Origin: 2-02-FULL-55-14 sp964581115
GTDB lineage: Bacteria > Bacteroidota > Ignavibacteria > UBA10030
Reading direction: 5' to 3'
Length of the DNA stretch: 64,000 nt
NCBI GenBank assembly: GCA_964581115.1
Contig: CAZOMY010000011.1
Coordinates: 1 to 64,000 of the forward strand
Every line of letters begins with the position of its first letter. Position 1 is the stretch's first letter. The position numbers and the translations under genes are program-made. The notes under the pieces were generated by a model. It did not search any database. It saw nothing but the letters and a program-made list of their open reading frames with translations, and was not told where the DNA came from. Shown in pieces: positions 19,881 through 29,792 of this stretch.

Positions 19881-20344
19881 ACCTACGTTGTTGATACTAC
19901 AGTGGATAGCTATGTGAATCTCTGTTGACTGCAGGTTGAAAAGCGGGACCCAAGCGCGGCCGCACAGCACCCCTGTCGACAGCGCGTTTGTAACCCGTCG
20001 TCGGCCCACATGATCTCCACGCTGGTACACATCTCGTCTGCTCCACTTTCATGGTAATTGCTGGCTATTTGTAACTCACAGGTGATGCTGTCCACAGTAT
20101 CCACAGCCTTATTAATCATCGTATCTTTGCTTTAGTACAGATACTATTAGAAGAGTGTCGCTGGTCTGTGGAGCGTGTGACGGTATCTCGAAAGATCGAA
20201 GACTGGTTCGTTGTCTGCGATCAAAAACCGGCCCGTACATCACAATCGTTTCCTGTCTCGCACGGCTTGTAGAGGCCGCGTTTTTTCGCTATATTAGCCC
20301 ACTTATCGCGACTCTTCCCACCGAATGAAGTAGGAGTGTCCGGC
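19881..20344. other. dnaA-dnaN intergenic region: second oriC candidate
   Basis: 464 bases without a gene. CTGTCCACA (20088) and GTATCCACA (20097) are closely spaced DnaA-box-like sites; the second differs from TTATCCACA at one base. They are followed at once by an AT-rich tract (about 20107-20155: cttattaatcatcg, then tactattagaag) that could serve as a duplex-unwinding element. Such an arrangement of boxes then AT-rich DNA downstream of dnaA is common. The dnaN promoter must lie here too. Confidence 0.55.
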
Positions 20345-21457
20345 ATGAAATTCACAGTTGCCAGCAGTGAACTCCAGAAAGCCCTGACCAAAGTCAACGG
20401 AGTTGTCCCCTCGAAGTCAACCCTCCCGATCCTCGAAAACATCCTCTTCGTCCTCAACAAGAACTCACTTCGTCTCATTGCAACGGACCTGGAAGTCTCC
20501 ATGTCAGCTGTGATGGACGTAAAGGGGGCCGAGGATGGTTCGATCGCTGTCCCTGCCAAGCGTCTTCTGGATACGGTCCGCGCTCTGCCGGATGTTCAAC
20601 TCATCTTTCATGTTGATACATCGTCGAACAAGATCAAGATGGTAACGGAGAGCGGTGAGTATAATCTCATCGGCGAAACCAGCGAAGAATTTCCCGCAGG
20701 GCCACAGTTCAAGGCGGAAAATGAGGTGGTGATACCACCGACGATGCTGGGAGGAATCGTGAACCAGACCATCTTCTCAGTTAGCTCCGATGAACTACGT
20801 CCGGCAATGACGGGTGTGCTGTTTCAATTCGAGGGTAAAGACCTAACGGTCGTGGCCACGGACGGCCATCGGCTTGTTAAGATCATGTATGCGGGCATCG
20901 GGTCGAAGGTGAAGAAAGACATCATCATTCCGTCGAAAGCACTCATTCTGGTCGGCCGTTCGATCGAGGACCACGACGTAAAGATCTCGGTCGATTCAAC
21001 ACACGTTCAATTTCATCTTGGATCAACGACGCTCACGTCGCGGTTGATCGAAGAGAAGTATCCGAACTACGAGTCGGTCATCCCGCTCGATAACAACAAG
21101 AATCTGAAAGTGGCGAGGGATCTCCTGCTGGCCGCCGTCAAGCGTGTAGCCCTGTACTCGAGCTCCACAACACACCAGGTGCGCTTTGCCGTGAAGAAGA
21201 ATGAAGTACGCATCGCGGCGGAGGACGTGGACTTTGGAGGAGAAGCGCGAGAAAGGATCCCGTGTGCCTATGATGCCGAGGATCTGGAGATCGGCTTCAA
21301 CGCGCACTATGTTGCGGACATTCTGTCGCATCTTGAATCGGATGACGTCGTCTTCCGCTTTAGCAGCCCGGTGCGCGCCGCCATCGTGACGCCGGCGGCA
21401 AACAAGGAAGGACAGGACGTTCTGATGCTCGTGATGCCGATGCGGCTGAACGCCTGA
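20345..21457 (+). CDS. dnaN: DNA polymerase III sliding clamp (beta subunit)
   Basis: 370 residues from the ATG at 20345 (MKFTVASSELQKALTKVNGVVPSKSTLPILENIL); a start three codons earlier is possible. Three clamp domains are recognisable, including VATDGHRL in domain 2 and the C-terminal LMLVMPMRL, the conserved clamp terminus. The homodimeric ring tethers DNA polymerase III. It is followed by recF. Confidence 0.98.
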   Translation: MKFTVASSELQKALTKVNGVVPSKSTLPILENILFVLNKNSLRLIATDLEVSMSAVMDVKGAEDGSIAVPAKRLLDTVRALPDVQLIFHVDTSSNKIKMVTESGEYNLIGETSEEFPAGPQFKAENEVVIPPTMLGGIVNQTIFSVSSDELRPAMTGVLFQFEGKDLTVVATDGHRLVKIMYAGIGSKVKKDIIIPSKALILVGRSIEDHDVKISVDSTHVQFHLGSTTLTSRLIEEKYPNYESVIPLDNNKNLKVARDLLLAAVKRVALYSSSTTHQVRFAVKKNEVRIAAEDVDFGGEARERIPCAYDAEDLEIGFNAHYVADILSHLESDDVVFRFSSPVRAAIVTPAANKEGQDVLMLVMPMRLNA

Positions 21458-21468
21458 CGATGCCTCTC

Positions 21469-21510
21469 GCGGCCGCGGGCGCCGGTCCGGAAGGGACCAG
21501 CATCGGCCGC
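21469..21510. promoter_or_regulatory. GC-rich hairpin in dnaN-recF gap
   Basis: Nested inverted repeats: an outer GCGGCCG/CGGCCGC pair (21469 and 21504) and an inner GGTCC/GGACC pair around GGAAG. There is no U tract, so it is more likely an attenuating or processing structure between dnaN and recF than a terminator. Confidence 0.4.
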
Positions 21511-21520
21511 GCCCCCCTCG

Positions 21521-22666
21521 ATGCAGCTCACCCGCCTCTTGTTGCGTCAGTTCCGGAACCACGCGGAGACCGCGCTCGAGTTCGCCCCCGGGTTGAACCT
21601 GTTGCTTGGCGACAACGGCGAAGGAAAGACGAACGTCCTCGAAGGTATCTCACATCTGTGCTTGGGGAGGTCGTTCCATGGCGCATCGGATGCGTCGGTG
21701 GTTCAGATGGGAACCGACGGATTCCTGGTGCGGGGGGTATTTGCGTCGGACGGCGGCGTGGAGTACAAGGTCGAATCGGGCTATGAGACGCTGAGCGGGT
21801 CAAAGCGGCTGACGATCGGCGGGGCGGAGATCGAGCGGCGGACGGACCTGATCGGACGATTCCCGGTTGTCGTACTGGCGCCGGAGCATACGGGGATCAC
21901 AGCGGGAGGACCGTCGGAGCGCCGGAGATTCCTGGATCTGACACTCTCGCAAGCGAGCCGCTTGTATCTGGAAGACCTGGTGGAATACCGCCGGGCGCTG
22001 CGCCAGCGGAACAAGGCGTTACTGGACGCTAGGTTGGCCCGGGGTTCACTGGGCACGGCGCTGGATCCGTGGACGGACCTGCTGGTGAAAAGCGGCAGCC
22101 GCATTGCCGTCCGTCGAAAGGAGTTCGTGGAGGAATTTCGCCCGCACGTCGAGCGTGCGTTTGCAGCCCTCGCCGGCCCGGACGAACGACCGGCGCTGGA
22201 GTATACCTCAGCAATCCTTCCAGAGGGCGAGATGACACCAGAAACGGTTGCGACAGCATTTCGAGCCGCGCTGGTAACTGTGGAGCGGGAAGAGACAAGA
22301 GTGGCAACAACGCTCGTCGGCCCGCACCGGGACGAGTTGAATCTGTCGATCAACAAGCGTGCGGTCCGTGAGTTCGCCTCACAAGGTCAGCACAAGACGT
22401 TCCTGGTTGGCTTGAAGTTGGCTGAGTTTTCGTATCTCAAGAACCGATGCAACGAAACGCCGCTGTTGCTGCTTGACGATGTGTTCAGCGAGCTCGACAC
22501 CCATCGATGCCGCCATCTCCTCGATCTGGTTGTTGAGGCGGGTCAGGCATTCGTGACGGCGACCGACGAGCGGCTTGTTCCGGCAGGCGGAGGAGTCTCC
22601 GCACGCAGGGTGCGATTCAACGTTCAGGGAGGTCGTGTTGAGCGCGTCGAAGTCGCGCAAGCCTAG
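21521..22666 (+). CDS. recF: DNA replication and repair protein RecF
   Basis: 381 residues. The start MQLTRLLLRQFRNHAETALEF leads to Walker A GDNGEGKTN (30-38), HLCLGRSF, the signature-region GGPSERRRFLDL and Walker B LLLLDDVFSELD. This is an SMC-like ATPase that helps load RecA at gaps with RecOR. It lies in the standard dnaN-recF-dciA-gyrB order and overlaps the next gene by 29 bases. Confidence 0.97.
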   Translation: MQLTRLLLRQFRNHAETALEFAPGLNLLLGDNGEGKTNVLEGISHLCLGRSFHGASDASVVQMGTDGFLVRGVFASDGGVEYKVESGYETLSGSKRLTIGGAEIERRTDLIGRFPVVVLAPEHTGITAGGPSERRRFLDLTLSQASRLYLEDLVEYRRALRQRNKALLDARLARGSLGTALDPWTDLLVKSGSRIAVRRKEFVEEFRPHVERAFAALAGPDERPALEYTSAILPEGEMTPETVATAFRAALVTVEREETRVATTLVGPHRDELNLSINKRAVREFASQGQHKTFLVGLKLAEFSYLKNRCNETPLLLLDDVFSELDTHRCRHLLDLVVEAGQAFVTATDERLVPAGGGVSARRVRFNVQGGRVERVEVAQA

Positions 22667-22937
22667 CCCACTAGGCGACGCCTTGCAGGGCCTCGTGAAG
22701 GATCTGGGGATCGGCGGCAAACTCCGTGAGTATGAGGCGGTTCTGCGGTGGGAAGAAGCGGTGGGCCCGCATATCGCAAACGTGGCCGCCGCGGTACAGA
22801 TCCAGCGGGGCGTATTACTCGTGCGCGTCAGCAATGCCACATGGCGCTATGAACTGACGATGCGTAAGCCTGAGTTGATCACGAAGATCAACGCGGTGAT
22901 CGGCGAGGATACGGTGAAGGATATTCGCTTTCAATAG
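22638..22937 (+). CDS. dciA: DciA/DUF721 family helicase-loading protein
   Basis: 99 residues from the TTG at 22638, chosen because a GGAGG sits at 22628-22632, 5 bases upstream; a GTG at 22635 is too close to it. The core LGDALQGLVKDLGIGGKLREYEAVLRWEEAVGPHIA...GVLLVRVSNATWRYELTMRKPELITKIN is typical of DUF721. DciA is the ancestral bacterial loader or operator of the DnaB helicase. Its position between recF and gyrB is classic. It overlaps recF by 29 bases. Confidence 0.88.
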   Translation: MSASKSRKPSPLGDALQGLVKDLGIGGKLREYEAVLRWEEAVGPHIANVAAAVQIQRGVLLVRVSNATWRYELTMRKPELITKINAVIGEDTVKDIRFQ

Positions 22938-22993
22938 GGCTGCAGCACGACGGAACGGGAGTCGTAGAAACAACGATCACAACGACCACGGAT

Positions 22994-25030
22994 ATGGCGA
23001 AAGACAGAACACGGCCAAAGGACAGCAGCGAGCGCAGCTATACGGCCGAAGACATTACCGTCCTGAAAGGATTGGAGGCCGTGCGGCGTCGGCCGGCGAT
23101 GTACATCGGCGACGTAAGCTCACGCGGGCTGCATCATCTCGTCTATGAGGTTGTGGACAACTCGATCGATGAGGCGCTGGCGGGATACTGTAAGAACATC
23201 GTTGTGACACTTAATGGGGACGGATCGGTGACCGTCGAAGATGACGGCCGCGGCATACCGACCGATATCCATCCGGAGGAGAAGCGGTCGGCGCTGGAGA
23301 TCGTCATGACGGTATTGCACGCCGGCGGGAAGTTCGACAAGAACACCTACAAGGTGTCGGGCGGGTTGCATGGGGTGGGTGTGTCCGTCGTGAACGCGCT
23401 GAGCGAATGGCTTGAGGTCGAGGTACGGCGCGACGGGAAGATCTTCCATCAGAAGTACAAAAAGGGCGACCCCGTATCGTCCGTGAAGATCTCGGGAAAG
23501 GCCGAACGTGGGAGAACGGGAACGCGGGTAACCTTCCTGCCGGACGGGACGATCTTCAAGAATCGCTCGTTCAAGTTTGAAACGCTCGCCGAACGGCTTC
23601 GCGAGCTGGCCTTCCTGAACTCGGAGGTAACGCTCGTGATCAGAGACGAGCGGACCAAAGCAAGGGAGGAAGAAACGTTCCGCTTCAAGGGAGGGCTGGT
23701 GGAGTTCGTCCGGTATATCGATGCGAATCGGACGTCGATCATGCGGAAGGTCTTCAGCGCGAAAGGTGAGGACAAGGACGACTCGGGCCGGGCGGTCGAG
23801 GTCGAGGTGGCGTTCCAGTACAACGACCAGTACAACGAGAACATCTACTCGTATGTCAACAACATCAACACGCACGAGGGAGGAACGCACCTCGTCGGAT
23901 TCCGGACGGTGCTCACGCGAACGTTGAACACCTACGCATCGAAGAACGCCCTGGTGAAAGATGACAAGATCCAGCTGACGGGCGATGATTTCCGGGAGGG
24001 TCTGACGGCCATCGTGAGCGTGAAGGTTCCCGAGCCGCAGTTCGAAGGACAGACGAAGACGAAGCTGGGCAACAGCGAGGTAAAGTCGATCGTCGAAGGC
24101 GTGGTCGGCCCGAAGCTGGCCGACTGGCTGGAAGAGAACGGGGGAGACGCAAAGAGGATCATCGAAAAATGCCTTCGGGCGGCGGAGGCGCGTGAAGCAG
24201 CACGCAAAGCGCGCGATCTCACGCGGCGGAAGAACGCATTCGACGCCGGCGGATTGCCGGGCAAGCTGGCCGACTGCTCGATCAATGACCCGGAGCACTG
24301 TGAGCTCTATCTGGTCGAGGGCGATTCGGCAGGCGGAAGCGCCAAACAGGGACGGGACCGGCGCTTCCAGGCCATCCTTCCGATGAAGGGGAAGATCTTG
24401 AACGTCGAGAAGGCCCGCTTGCACAAGATCCTCGAGAACGAAGAGATCCGAGCCATTTTCACGGCCATCGGTGCCGGGATGAACGAGGGTTTCGAAGCGG
24501 AAAAGGTGCGGTACGGCAAGATCATCCTGATGTGCGACGCCGACGTGGACGGATCGCACATCCGAACGTTGTTGCTGACGCTCTTCTTCCGGTACATGCG
24601 GCCGCTGATCGAGCTGGGACACCTGTACATCGCCCAACCGCCGCTGTACAAGGTCAAGAAAGGGAAGCAGGAATTCTATGCGTATGATGAGGAAGAACGC
24701 GATGCCGTGATCAAGCGTCTGAGGGCCGAGAAGAAGGCCAAGGGGGCGAAAGAAGAGGCGGAGGAAGTTGTCGTGGCGGTCAGCGAGGAGGGAGAAGTGG
24801 TATCGAGCGACGGCATCGTCATCAGCCGGTTCAAGGGACTTGGTGAGATGAATCCCGAGCAACTGTGGAGCACGACGATGAATCCGGAGACGCGCACGCT
24901 GCTGCAGGTGACGCTCGACAATGCCGCCGACGCCGACCGGACATTCTCGATCCTCATGGGAGACGAAGTAGAACCCCGCCGGGAGTTCATCGAGAAGAAT
25001 GCGAAGTACGTGAGAAACCTGGATGTTTGA
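22994..25030 (+). CDS. gyrB: DNA gyrase subunit B
   Basis: 678 residues. The GHKL ATPase domain includes VVDNSIDEA, DDGRGIP and GGLHGVGVSVVNALS; the transducer follows. The TOPRIM domain has EGDSAGGSAKQGRDR and the metal-binding DADVDGSHI. The C-terminal FKGLGEMNPEQLW is intact. A charged insert (EKKAKGAKEEAEEV) lies between the TOPRIM domain and the tail. With GyrA it introduces negative supercoils. The next gene is gyrA, after 81 bases. Confidence 0.99.
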   Translation: MAKDRTRPKDSSERSYTAEDITVLKGLEAVRRRPAMYIGDVSSRGLHHLVYEVVDNSIDEALAGYCKNIVVTLNGDGSVTVEDDGRGIPTDIHPEEKRSALEIVMTVLHAGGKFDKNTYKVSGGLHGVGVSVVNALSEWLEVEVRRDGKIFHQKYKKGDPVSSVKISGKAERGRTGTRVTFLPDGTIFKNRSFKFETLAERLRELAFLNSEVTLVIRDERTKAREEETFRFKGGLVEFVRYIDANRTSIMRKVFSAKGEDKDDSGRAVEVEVAFQYNDQYNENIYSYVNNINTHEGGTHLVGFRTVLTRTLNTYASKNALVKDDKIQLTGDDFREGLTAIVSVKVPEPQFEGQTKTKLGNSEVKSIVEGVVGPKLADWLEENGGDAKRIIEKCLRAAEAREAARKARDLTRRKNAFDAGGLPGKLADCSINDPEHCELYLVEGDSAGGSAKQGRDRRFQAILPMKGKILNVEKARLHKILENEEIRAIFTAIGAGMNEGFEAEKVRYGKIILMCDADVDGSHIRTLLLTLFFRYMRPLIELGHLYIAQPPLYKVKKGKQEFYAYDEEERDAVIKRLRAEKKAKGAKEEAEEVVVAVSEEGEVVSSDGIVISRFKGLGEMNPEQLWSTTMNPETRTLLQVTLDNAADADRTFSILMGDEVEPRREFIEKNAKYVRNLDV

Positions 25031-25111
25031 TGAATAACGGCATGGCGCCCCGAGCACGGCACATCTCGTCCGCCTCCGGGTCTCATGCCCCACGCTGATC
25101 CTTGACCACAC

Positions 25112-27739
25112 ATGGCCACCAACGAAAAGATCCTCCCCGTCGACATTGAGGACGAGATGAAGGGATCGTACATCGACTACTCGATGTCGGTCATCGTCGC
25201 TCGTGCGCTTCCGGATGTCCGCGACGGGTTAAAGCCGGTACACCGCCGCGTGCTGTTCGGGATGCAGGGGCTGGGGCTGGCGAGCAACCGCGCCTACAAG
25301 AAGAGCGCACGCATCGTCGGCGAGGTCCTTGGCAAGTACCATCCACACGGGGACTCGGCCGTGTACGATACCATGGTGCGGATGGCGCAGGATTTCTCGA
25401 TGCGCTACATGCTCGTCGACGGACAGGGCAACTTTGGATCGGTGGACGGTGATTCGGCGGCGGCGATGCGGTACACCGAAGCGCGCCTCACAAAGATCGC
25501 GGAAGAGATGCTCCGCGACCTCGAAAAGGACACGGTCGCATTCGTCCCCAACTTTGACGATACACTCAAGGAGCCGAGTGTCCTGCCCGCCCTCTTCCCA
25601 AACCTGCTGTGCAATGGAGCCAGCGGGATCGCGGTGGGCATGGCGACGAACATCCCCCCCCACAACCTGCGTGAAGTGGTCGACGGCTGCATCGCATACA
25701 TCAAAGACAACGACATCAGCAATGAGAAGCTGATGAAGCACGTCACGGCGCCCGATTTCCCGACCGGAGGCATCATCTACGGGTACGACGGTGTGAAAGA
25801 GGCCTATACGACCGGCCGCGGGCGCATCGTCATCCGCGCTAAAGCGTCGATCGAGACGGGCAAGGGAGAGCGTCAGCGGATAATTGTCACCGAGCTACCG
25901 TACCAGGTCAACAAGGCGTCGTTGATCGAGAAGATCGCCGAGTTGGTCAGCGACAAGAAGCTCGAAGATATCGCGAACATCAACGATGAGTCGGACCGCG
26001 ATGGCTTGCGGGTGGTGATCGACCTGAAGCGCGACGCGAATGCCGAGGTGGTGTTGAACAATCTGTACAAGCACACGCAGATGCAGACGACGTTCGGCGT
26101 GATCATGCTGGCGCTTGTCGATGGCCGTCCGCAGGTGCTGACCCTCAAGCAGATCCTGTCGCATTTCGTGGAACACCGGAACGATGTGGTCGTGCGTCGG
26201 ACGAAGTTCGAGCTCGACGAGGCGGAGAAGCGGGCCCATATTCTCGAAGGCTACATCATCGCGCTCGACAACATCGACGCCATCATCAAGCTCATCAAGG
26301 CCTCGAGGGACGTCGAGACGGCCAAGCTGGGACTGATGAAGAAGTTCAAGCTGTCTGAGATCCAGGCGAAGGCGATCCTCGACATGCGCCTGCAACGGCT
26401 CACGGGCCTGGAGCGTCAGAAGGTGGAGGACGAGTACAAGGCCACGATCAAGCTCATCGAGCGGCTGAAGTCCATTCTCAAGAACAAGTCGCTCCAGTTG
26501 CAGATCATCCAAGAGGAGCTGTTGGAGTTGAAACAGAAGTACGGCGACAACCGGCGGACAGAGATCGTCTACACGGCGGAAGAATTCTCGATCGAGGACA
26601 TGATCGCCGAAGAGGACGTCGTCATCACGATCAGCCACGGCGGACTCATCAAGCGCTTCCCCGTCTCGGGCTACCGCCGGCAGGGACGCGGTGGCCGCGG
26701 TGTCACGGGGGCATCGACGCGCGAGGACGACTTCATGGAGCATATGTTCGTCGCCTCGACGCATGACTACATCCTGATCTTCACGGACAAGGGGCGATGC
26801 TATTGGCTGAAGGTGTTCGAGATCCCCGAAGGGGGACGGATGTCAAAGGGAAAGCCGATCGGGTCGCTCATCGGCAAGCAGCAGGATGAAACGATCGCGT
26901 CGTTCATTGCCGTGAAAGCTTTCAACGATCAGCAGTTCGTGCTCATGGTGACCCGCGAGGGGATCATCAAGAAGGTGGTGCTCTCGGAGTTCTCGAATCC
27001 GCGCCGGAACGGCATCACGGCAGCGAACCTGAAGGGCAACGACCGCCTCGTGGATGTCAGGCTTACGGATGGCCGGCACGATGTGGTGATCGGCACGGCC
27101 AAGGGTATGGCGATCCGATTCCACGAGCAGGAGTTGCGGCCGATGGGCCGGAGCGCGGCAGGCGTTCGCGGCATCAAGCTTGGCAAGGGCGACAACGTCG
27201 TCGGAGCTATCACGCTTCAGCGAAAGGGGACGACGATCCTCATTGCGACCGATCGGGGCTACGGCAAACGATCAGAAGAGGATGAGTATCGCGTGAGCCA
27301 TCGGGGCGGCAAGGGGATCAAGACGGTGAAGATCACCGATAAGACCGGATCGATGGTCGCCATTCGTGAGGTGCTTGAGACGGATGATATCGTGGTCGTG
27401 ACGACCGGTGGCATGGTGATCCGTCAACATGCGGCGGATGTGCGGGTTGCCGGACGAAATACGCAAGGTGTGCGATTGATCCGGCTACAGGAGAAGGATG
27501 AAGTGGCCGACGTTGCGATCGTGGTGGCGGAGGAAGAAGAGGAGAAGCGGATCGAGGCAGAGGCCGGAAAAGTAAACAGTCCAAACAATCCAGACCCACA
27601 GACGGCAAACAAACGCCCAAAGGCCGGGAGCGAAGCATCCACCGTGAAGGACAAGAGACCGAGCGCGCCAGATGTCAAGGAAAAGCCACCAAGCGCTGCG
27701 GCAAAGAGGTCGGGTGCGAAGAAGAAGGGGAAGAGATAA
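25112..27739 (+). CDS. gyrA: DNA gyrase subunit A
   Basis: 875 residues. The breakage-reunion domain has DGLKPVHRRVLFGM, the quinolone-pocket HPHGDSAVYD (Ser82, Asp86) and the catalytic Tyr121 in AMRYTEARL. The C-terminal domain contains six-bladed beta-pinwheel repeats with the GyrA-box-like GRGGRGVTG at about residue 525. A lysine/proline-rich tail of about 60 residues follows the last blade. The presence of a GyrA box supports gyrase rather than ParC. A terminator follows. Confidence 0.98.
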   Translation: MATNEKILPVDIEDEMKGSYIDYSMSVIVARALPDVRDGLKPVHRRVLFGMQGLGLASNRAYKKSARIVGEVLGKYHPHGDSAVYDTMVRMAQDFSMRYMLVDGQGNFGSVDGDSAAAMRYTEARLTKIAEEMLRDLEKDTVAFVPNFDDTLKEPSVLPALFPNLLCNGASGIAVGMATNIPPHNLREVVDGCIAYIKDNDISNEKLMKHVTAPDFPTGGIIYGYDGVKEAYTTGRGRIVIRAKASIETGKGERQRIIVTELPYQVNKASLIEKIAELVSDKKLEDIANINDESDRDGLRVVIDLKRDANAEVVLNNLYKHTQMQTTFGVIMLALVDGRPQVLTLKQILSHFVEHRNDVVVRRTKFELDEAEKRAHILEGYIIALDNIDAIIKLIKASRDVETAKLGLMKKFKLSEIQAKAILDMRLQRLTGLERQKVEDEYKATIKLIERLKSILKNKSLQLQIIQEELLELKQKYGDNRRTEIVYTAEEFSIEDMIAEEDVVITISHGGLIKRFPVSGYRRQGRGGRGVTGASTREDDFMEHMFVASTHDYILIFTDKGRCYWLKVFEIPEGGRMSKGKPIGSLIGKQQDETIASFIAVKAFNDQQFVLMVTREGIIKKVVLSEFSNPRRNGITAANLKGNDRLVDVRLTDGRHDVVIGTAKGMAIRFHEQELRPMGRSAAGVRGIKLGKGDNVVGAITLQRKGTTILIATDRGYGKRSEEDEYRVSHRGGKGIKTVKITDKTGSMVAIREVLETDDIVVVTTGGMVIRQHAADVRVAGRNTQGVRLIRLQEKDEVADVAIVVAEEEEEKRIEAEAGKVNSPNNPDPQTANKRPKAGSEASTVKDKRPSAPDVKEKPPSAAAKRSGAKKKGKR

Positions 27740-27799
27740 GCGCCTACGCGCTCACCCACAGCGGAAGCTCTGCGAGTCGTCTGGCGGTCAGCGAACGAG

Positions 27800-27827
27800 A
27801 GCGGCGGTCCACATCAGGGCCGCCGCT
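27800..27827. terminator. Intrinsic terminator after gyrA
   Basis: AGCGGCGG (27800) pairs perfectly with CCGCCGCT (27820), around a CCACATCAGG loop that adds two more pairs. TTTGCTTT follows on the plus strand. It lies 60 bases after the gyrA stop and before the convergent TIGR03545 gene. Confidence 0.85.
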
Positions 27828-27908
27828 TTGCTTTCTGCTCGATGCATGCGGTCGAGGGGCATGGAAAGCGGACCGGTCGAGGACCGGACTTACCCCGCAC
27901 AGGAAATC

Positions 27909-29792
27909 TCAGTTTCTCTTCAGAATACCTTTGAGGGCGTCGCCGGCTTTCTTCTTGAGAGAATCCTCGGCCTTCTTTTTTTCCTGCTCGACACGTTGTT
28001 CGAGTTCGTTCTTCTTCTGCTCGACGACGGTGAGCTTCTGTTTCACCTGAGTCTCGACGTCGTTGACGCGCCGCATCGCCTCAGCCCTTTTCTGCTCGTA
28101 CAGCGCTTCGACCTCTTTGCGCTTTGCAGCGATCTGGGCGTTGACCTTTGCTCGGATATCCGCCTGGATGCGCGCCACCTCGTCGCCGACGGCCTTTCGG
28201 GCACGCGCTGAGATCTGATCGTCGAGGTCGGTCGTGAATGCCACGTCAATAGCGCCGCGGTCGTTCCGCCACACACGGAGGTTGACGAAGAAGGCATCGA
28301 TTGACGACAGCACGTCACGAACAATACGCTCAACAAGATTGTGGGCCTCGCGATCAAAGCCGACCTTCAATCGCTCAAAGTCCACTCGCGTGGTAGCATT
28401 CAGCTTGTTTCCCGGAATGTCGACCTCGATTCTGGCCTTGGCTATCGCGTCGGTGATCTTGGATGGAAGGAAACCCGAGCGCCCGAGCTCCATAGTTCCC
28501 ACGGGAATGCCGCTCATGCTGATCTTGTAATTGTCGTGCGGCGTCTGTCCGCGGCGGTCGAAGAACGCATCGAACGACATGGCCGTGCCATTTCCCTTCC
28601 TCGCTCCGAGGGCGACGACCAACGGTCGTCCGGTGATCCGCTGGTCGTTCGATATGTCGGTCACCTTGCCGCTCGCGGCGAAGTAGTCTGGGTCCTGCCG
28701 GGCATCCGTTCCGCCCGTGATCGAAACGTGTTTGACCCACACTTTCGGATAAGCCCGCTCGACGGGGAAGTGTACGTTGATGCCCTGCGAGCGCTTTTCC
28801 TGGGCCGGGTCGGGCTTGGGCGTGTACTCGGGGATCCTGGACCGGACCATGTCGGCGTAACCCAGATAGGTCTGAGCCTTCGTCATGAGTTCCTTGCCGA
28901 GAGCCAATTGGGCAAGGCCCGACATGGACACGTCAGGAAGCTTGGCCAGCGCAACCGCGTTCCGATAGTCCTGGTTCGCAATGTCGTCGATCTGACGGAT
29001 GCCGACGACAAGGTCGTTGATGCCGTCAGCAATGGACCGCTTGCGCTCGTTGATCGTCTTGGTCACATCCTCGACGATTGCATATGCTGCCTTGGCGTTG
29101 TTGAACGCCTCGGTCGCCTGAGGCAGCGTCTTGATCTCGTTGACGTTGATGGCCCTCACACGCGCCTCCACCTCGTCGGCCTGTGCTTTGACGCGGTCGA
29201 GAGCGGCAAGCGTCGTATCCCATTGGGTTGCGGCGGCGTCGATCTGCCGCCTCAATGAATCAAGGTGTCGATAGGTGGCGAGATTCGCAGGATTCGTGAG
29301 GCTGTCGATGTTCAACTCGGCCCGGAGCTTCGCTAGGTCGAACACGGGAGCCTTCTTGGCGTCATCCGCGATGGCCGTGGCGGCTTGTGCGACGGGCGAC
29401 GGCTCGGCGTTGGGATCAGGGGGAGGCGGAGGCGGCTTGGGGATCGACCCGTCGGTCGTGCGCTTCGTGCCGAGGATAAGACCGTTGACCTCCATGGTCT
29501 CAACGATGAACTTGGCTCGGAGCAACTGGTTCACATCCATCGCGAACTGGACGCGCCCCGTCTCGAAAATGTTGAACCACGGTTCGCCGGGGTCGGCCAC
29601 CTGCAGGCGCTCGAAACGAATGCCCAAGGGGGAGAGGGTCAACGAGAGGTCGTCGATCTCGACCTTAGCGCCGACAACGCGCTCCCCGGCATACTCCAGC
29701 CCAGACTCAACCCACCCGTCGAGGAAGAAGTAGAGGACGACGAACAGAATGATGACCGGGACGAGCGCAAAGAGAACGAAATTCCTTCTCAT
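27909..29792 (-). CDS. TIGR03545-family protein (AsmA-like)
   Basis: 627 residues. One N-terminal membrane anchor (RRNFVLFALVPVIILFVVLYFFLDGWVE) is followed by an AsmA-like start (VVGAKVEIDDLSLTLSPLGIRFERLQVADPGEPW). A proline-rich linker, a coiled-coil-prone central region and a long Lys/Glu-rich coiled-coil tail follow. TIGR03545 proteins are of unknown function and occur with TIGR03546, as here: the stop/start overlap is 4 bases (29789-29792). The AsmA-like head suggests an envelope-lipid or membrane-biogenesis role, which is inference. Confidence 0.82.
   Translation of the reverse strand: MRRNFVLFALVPVIILFVVLYFFLDGWVESGLEYAGERVVGAKVEIDDLSLTLSPLGIRFERLQVADPGEPWFNIFETGRVQFAMDVNQLLRAKFIVETMEVNGLILGTKRTTDGSIPKPPPPPPDPNAEPSPVAQAATAIADDAKKAPVFDLAKLRAELNIDSLTNPANLATYRHLDSLRRQIDAAATQWDTTLAALDRVKAQADEVEARVRAINVNEIKTLPQATEAFNNAKAAYAIVEDVTKTINERKRSIADGINDLVVGIRQIDDIANQDYRNAVALAKLPDVSMSGLAQLALGKELMTKAQTYLGYADMVRSRIPEYTPKPDPAQEKRSQGINVHFPVERAYPKVWVKHVSITGGTDARQDPDYFAASGKVTDISNDQRITGRPLVVALGARKGNGTAMSFDAFFDRRGQTPHDNYKISMSGIPVGTMELGRSGFLPSKITDAIAKARIEVDIPGNKLNATTRVDFERLKVGFDREAHNLVERIVRDVLSSIDAFFVNLRVWRNDRGAIDVAFTTDLDDQISARARKAVGDEVARIQADIRAKVNAQIAAKRKEVEALYEQKRAEAMRRVNDVETQVKQKLTVVEQKKNELEQRVEQEKKKAEDSLKKKAGDALKGILKRN

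Noticed and set aside
23120..25111. Long minus-strand frame opposite gyrB (663 codons)
   Set aside because: Antisense shadow of a certain gene in high-GC DNA; translation is Arg/His/Asp-rich with no family resemblance.
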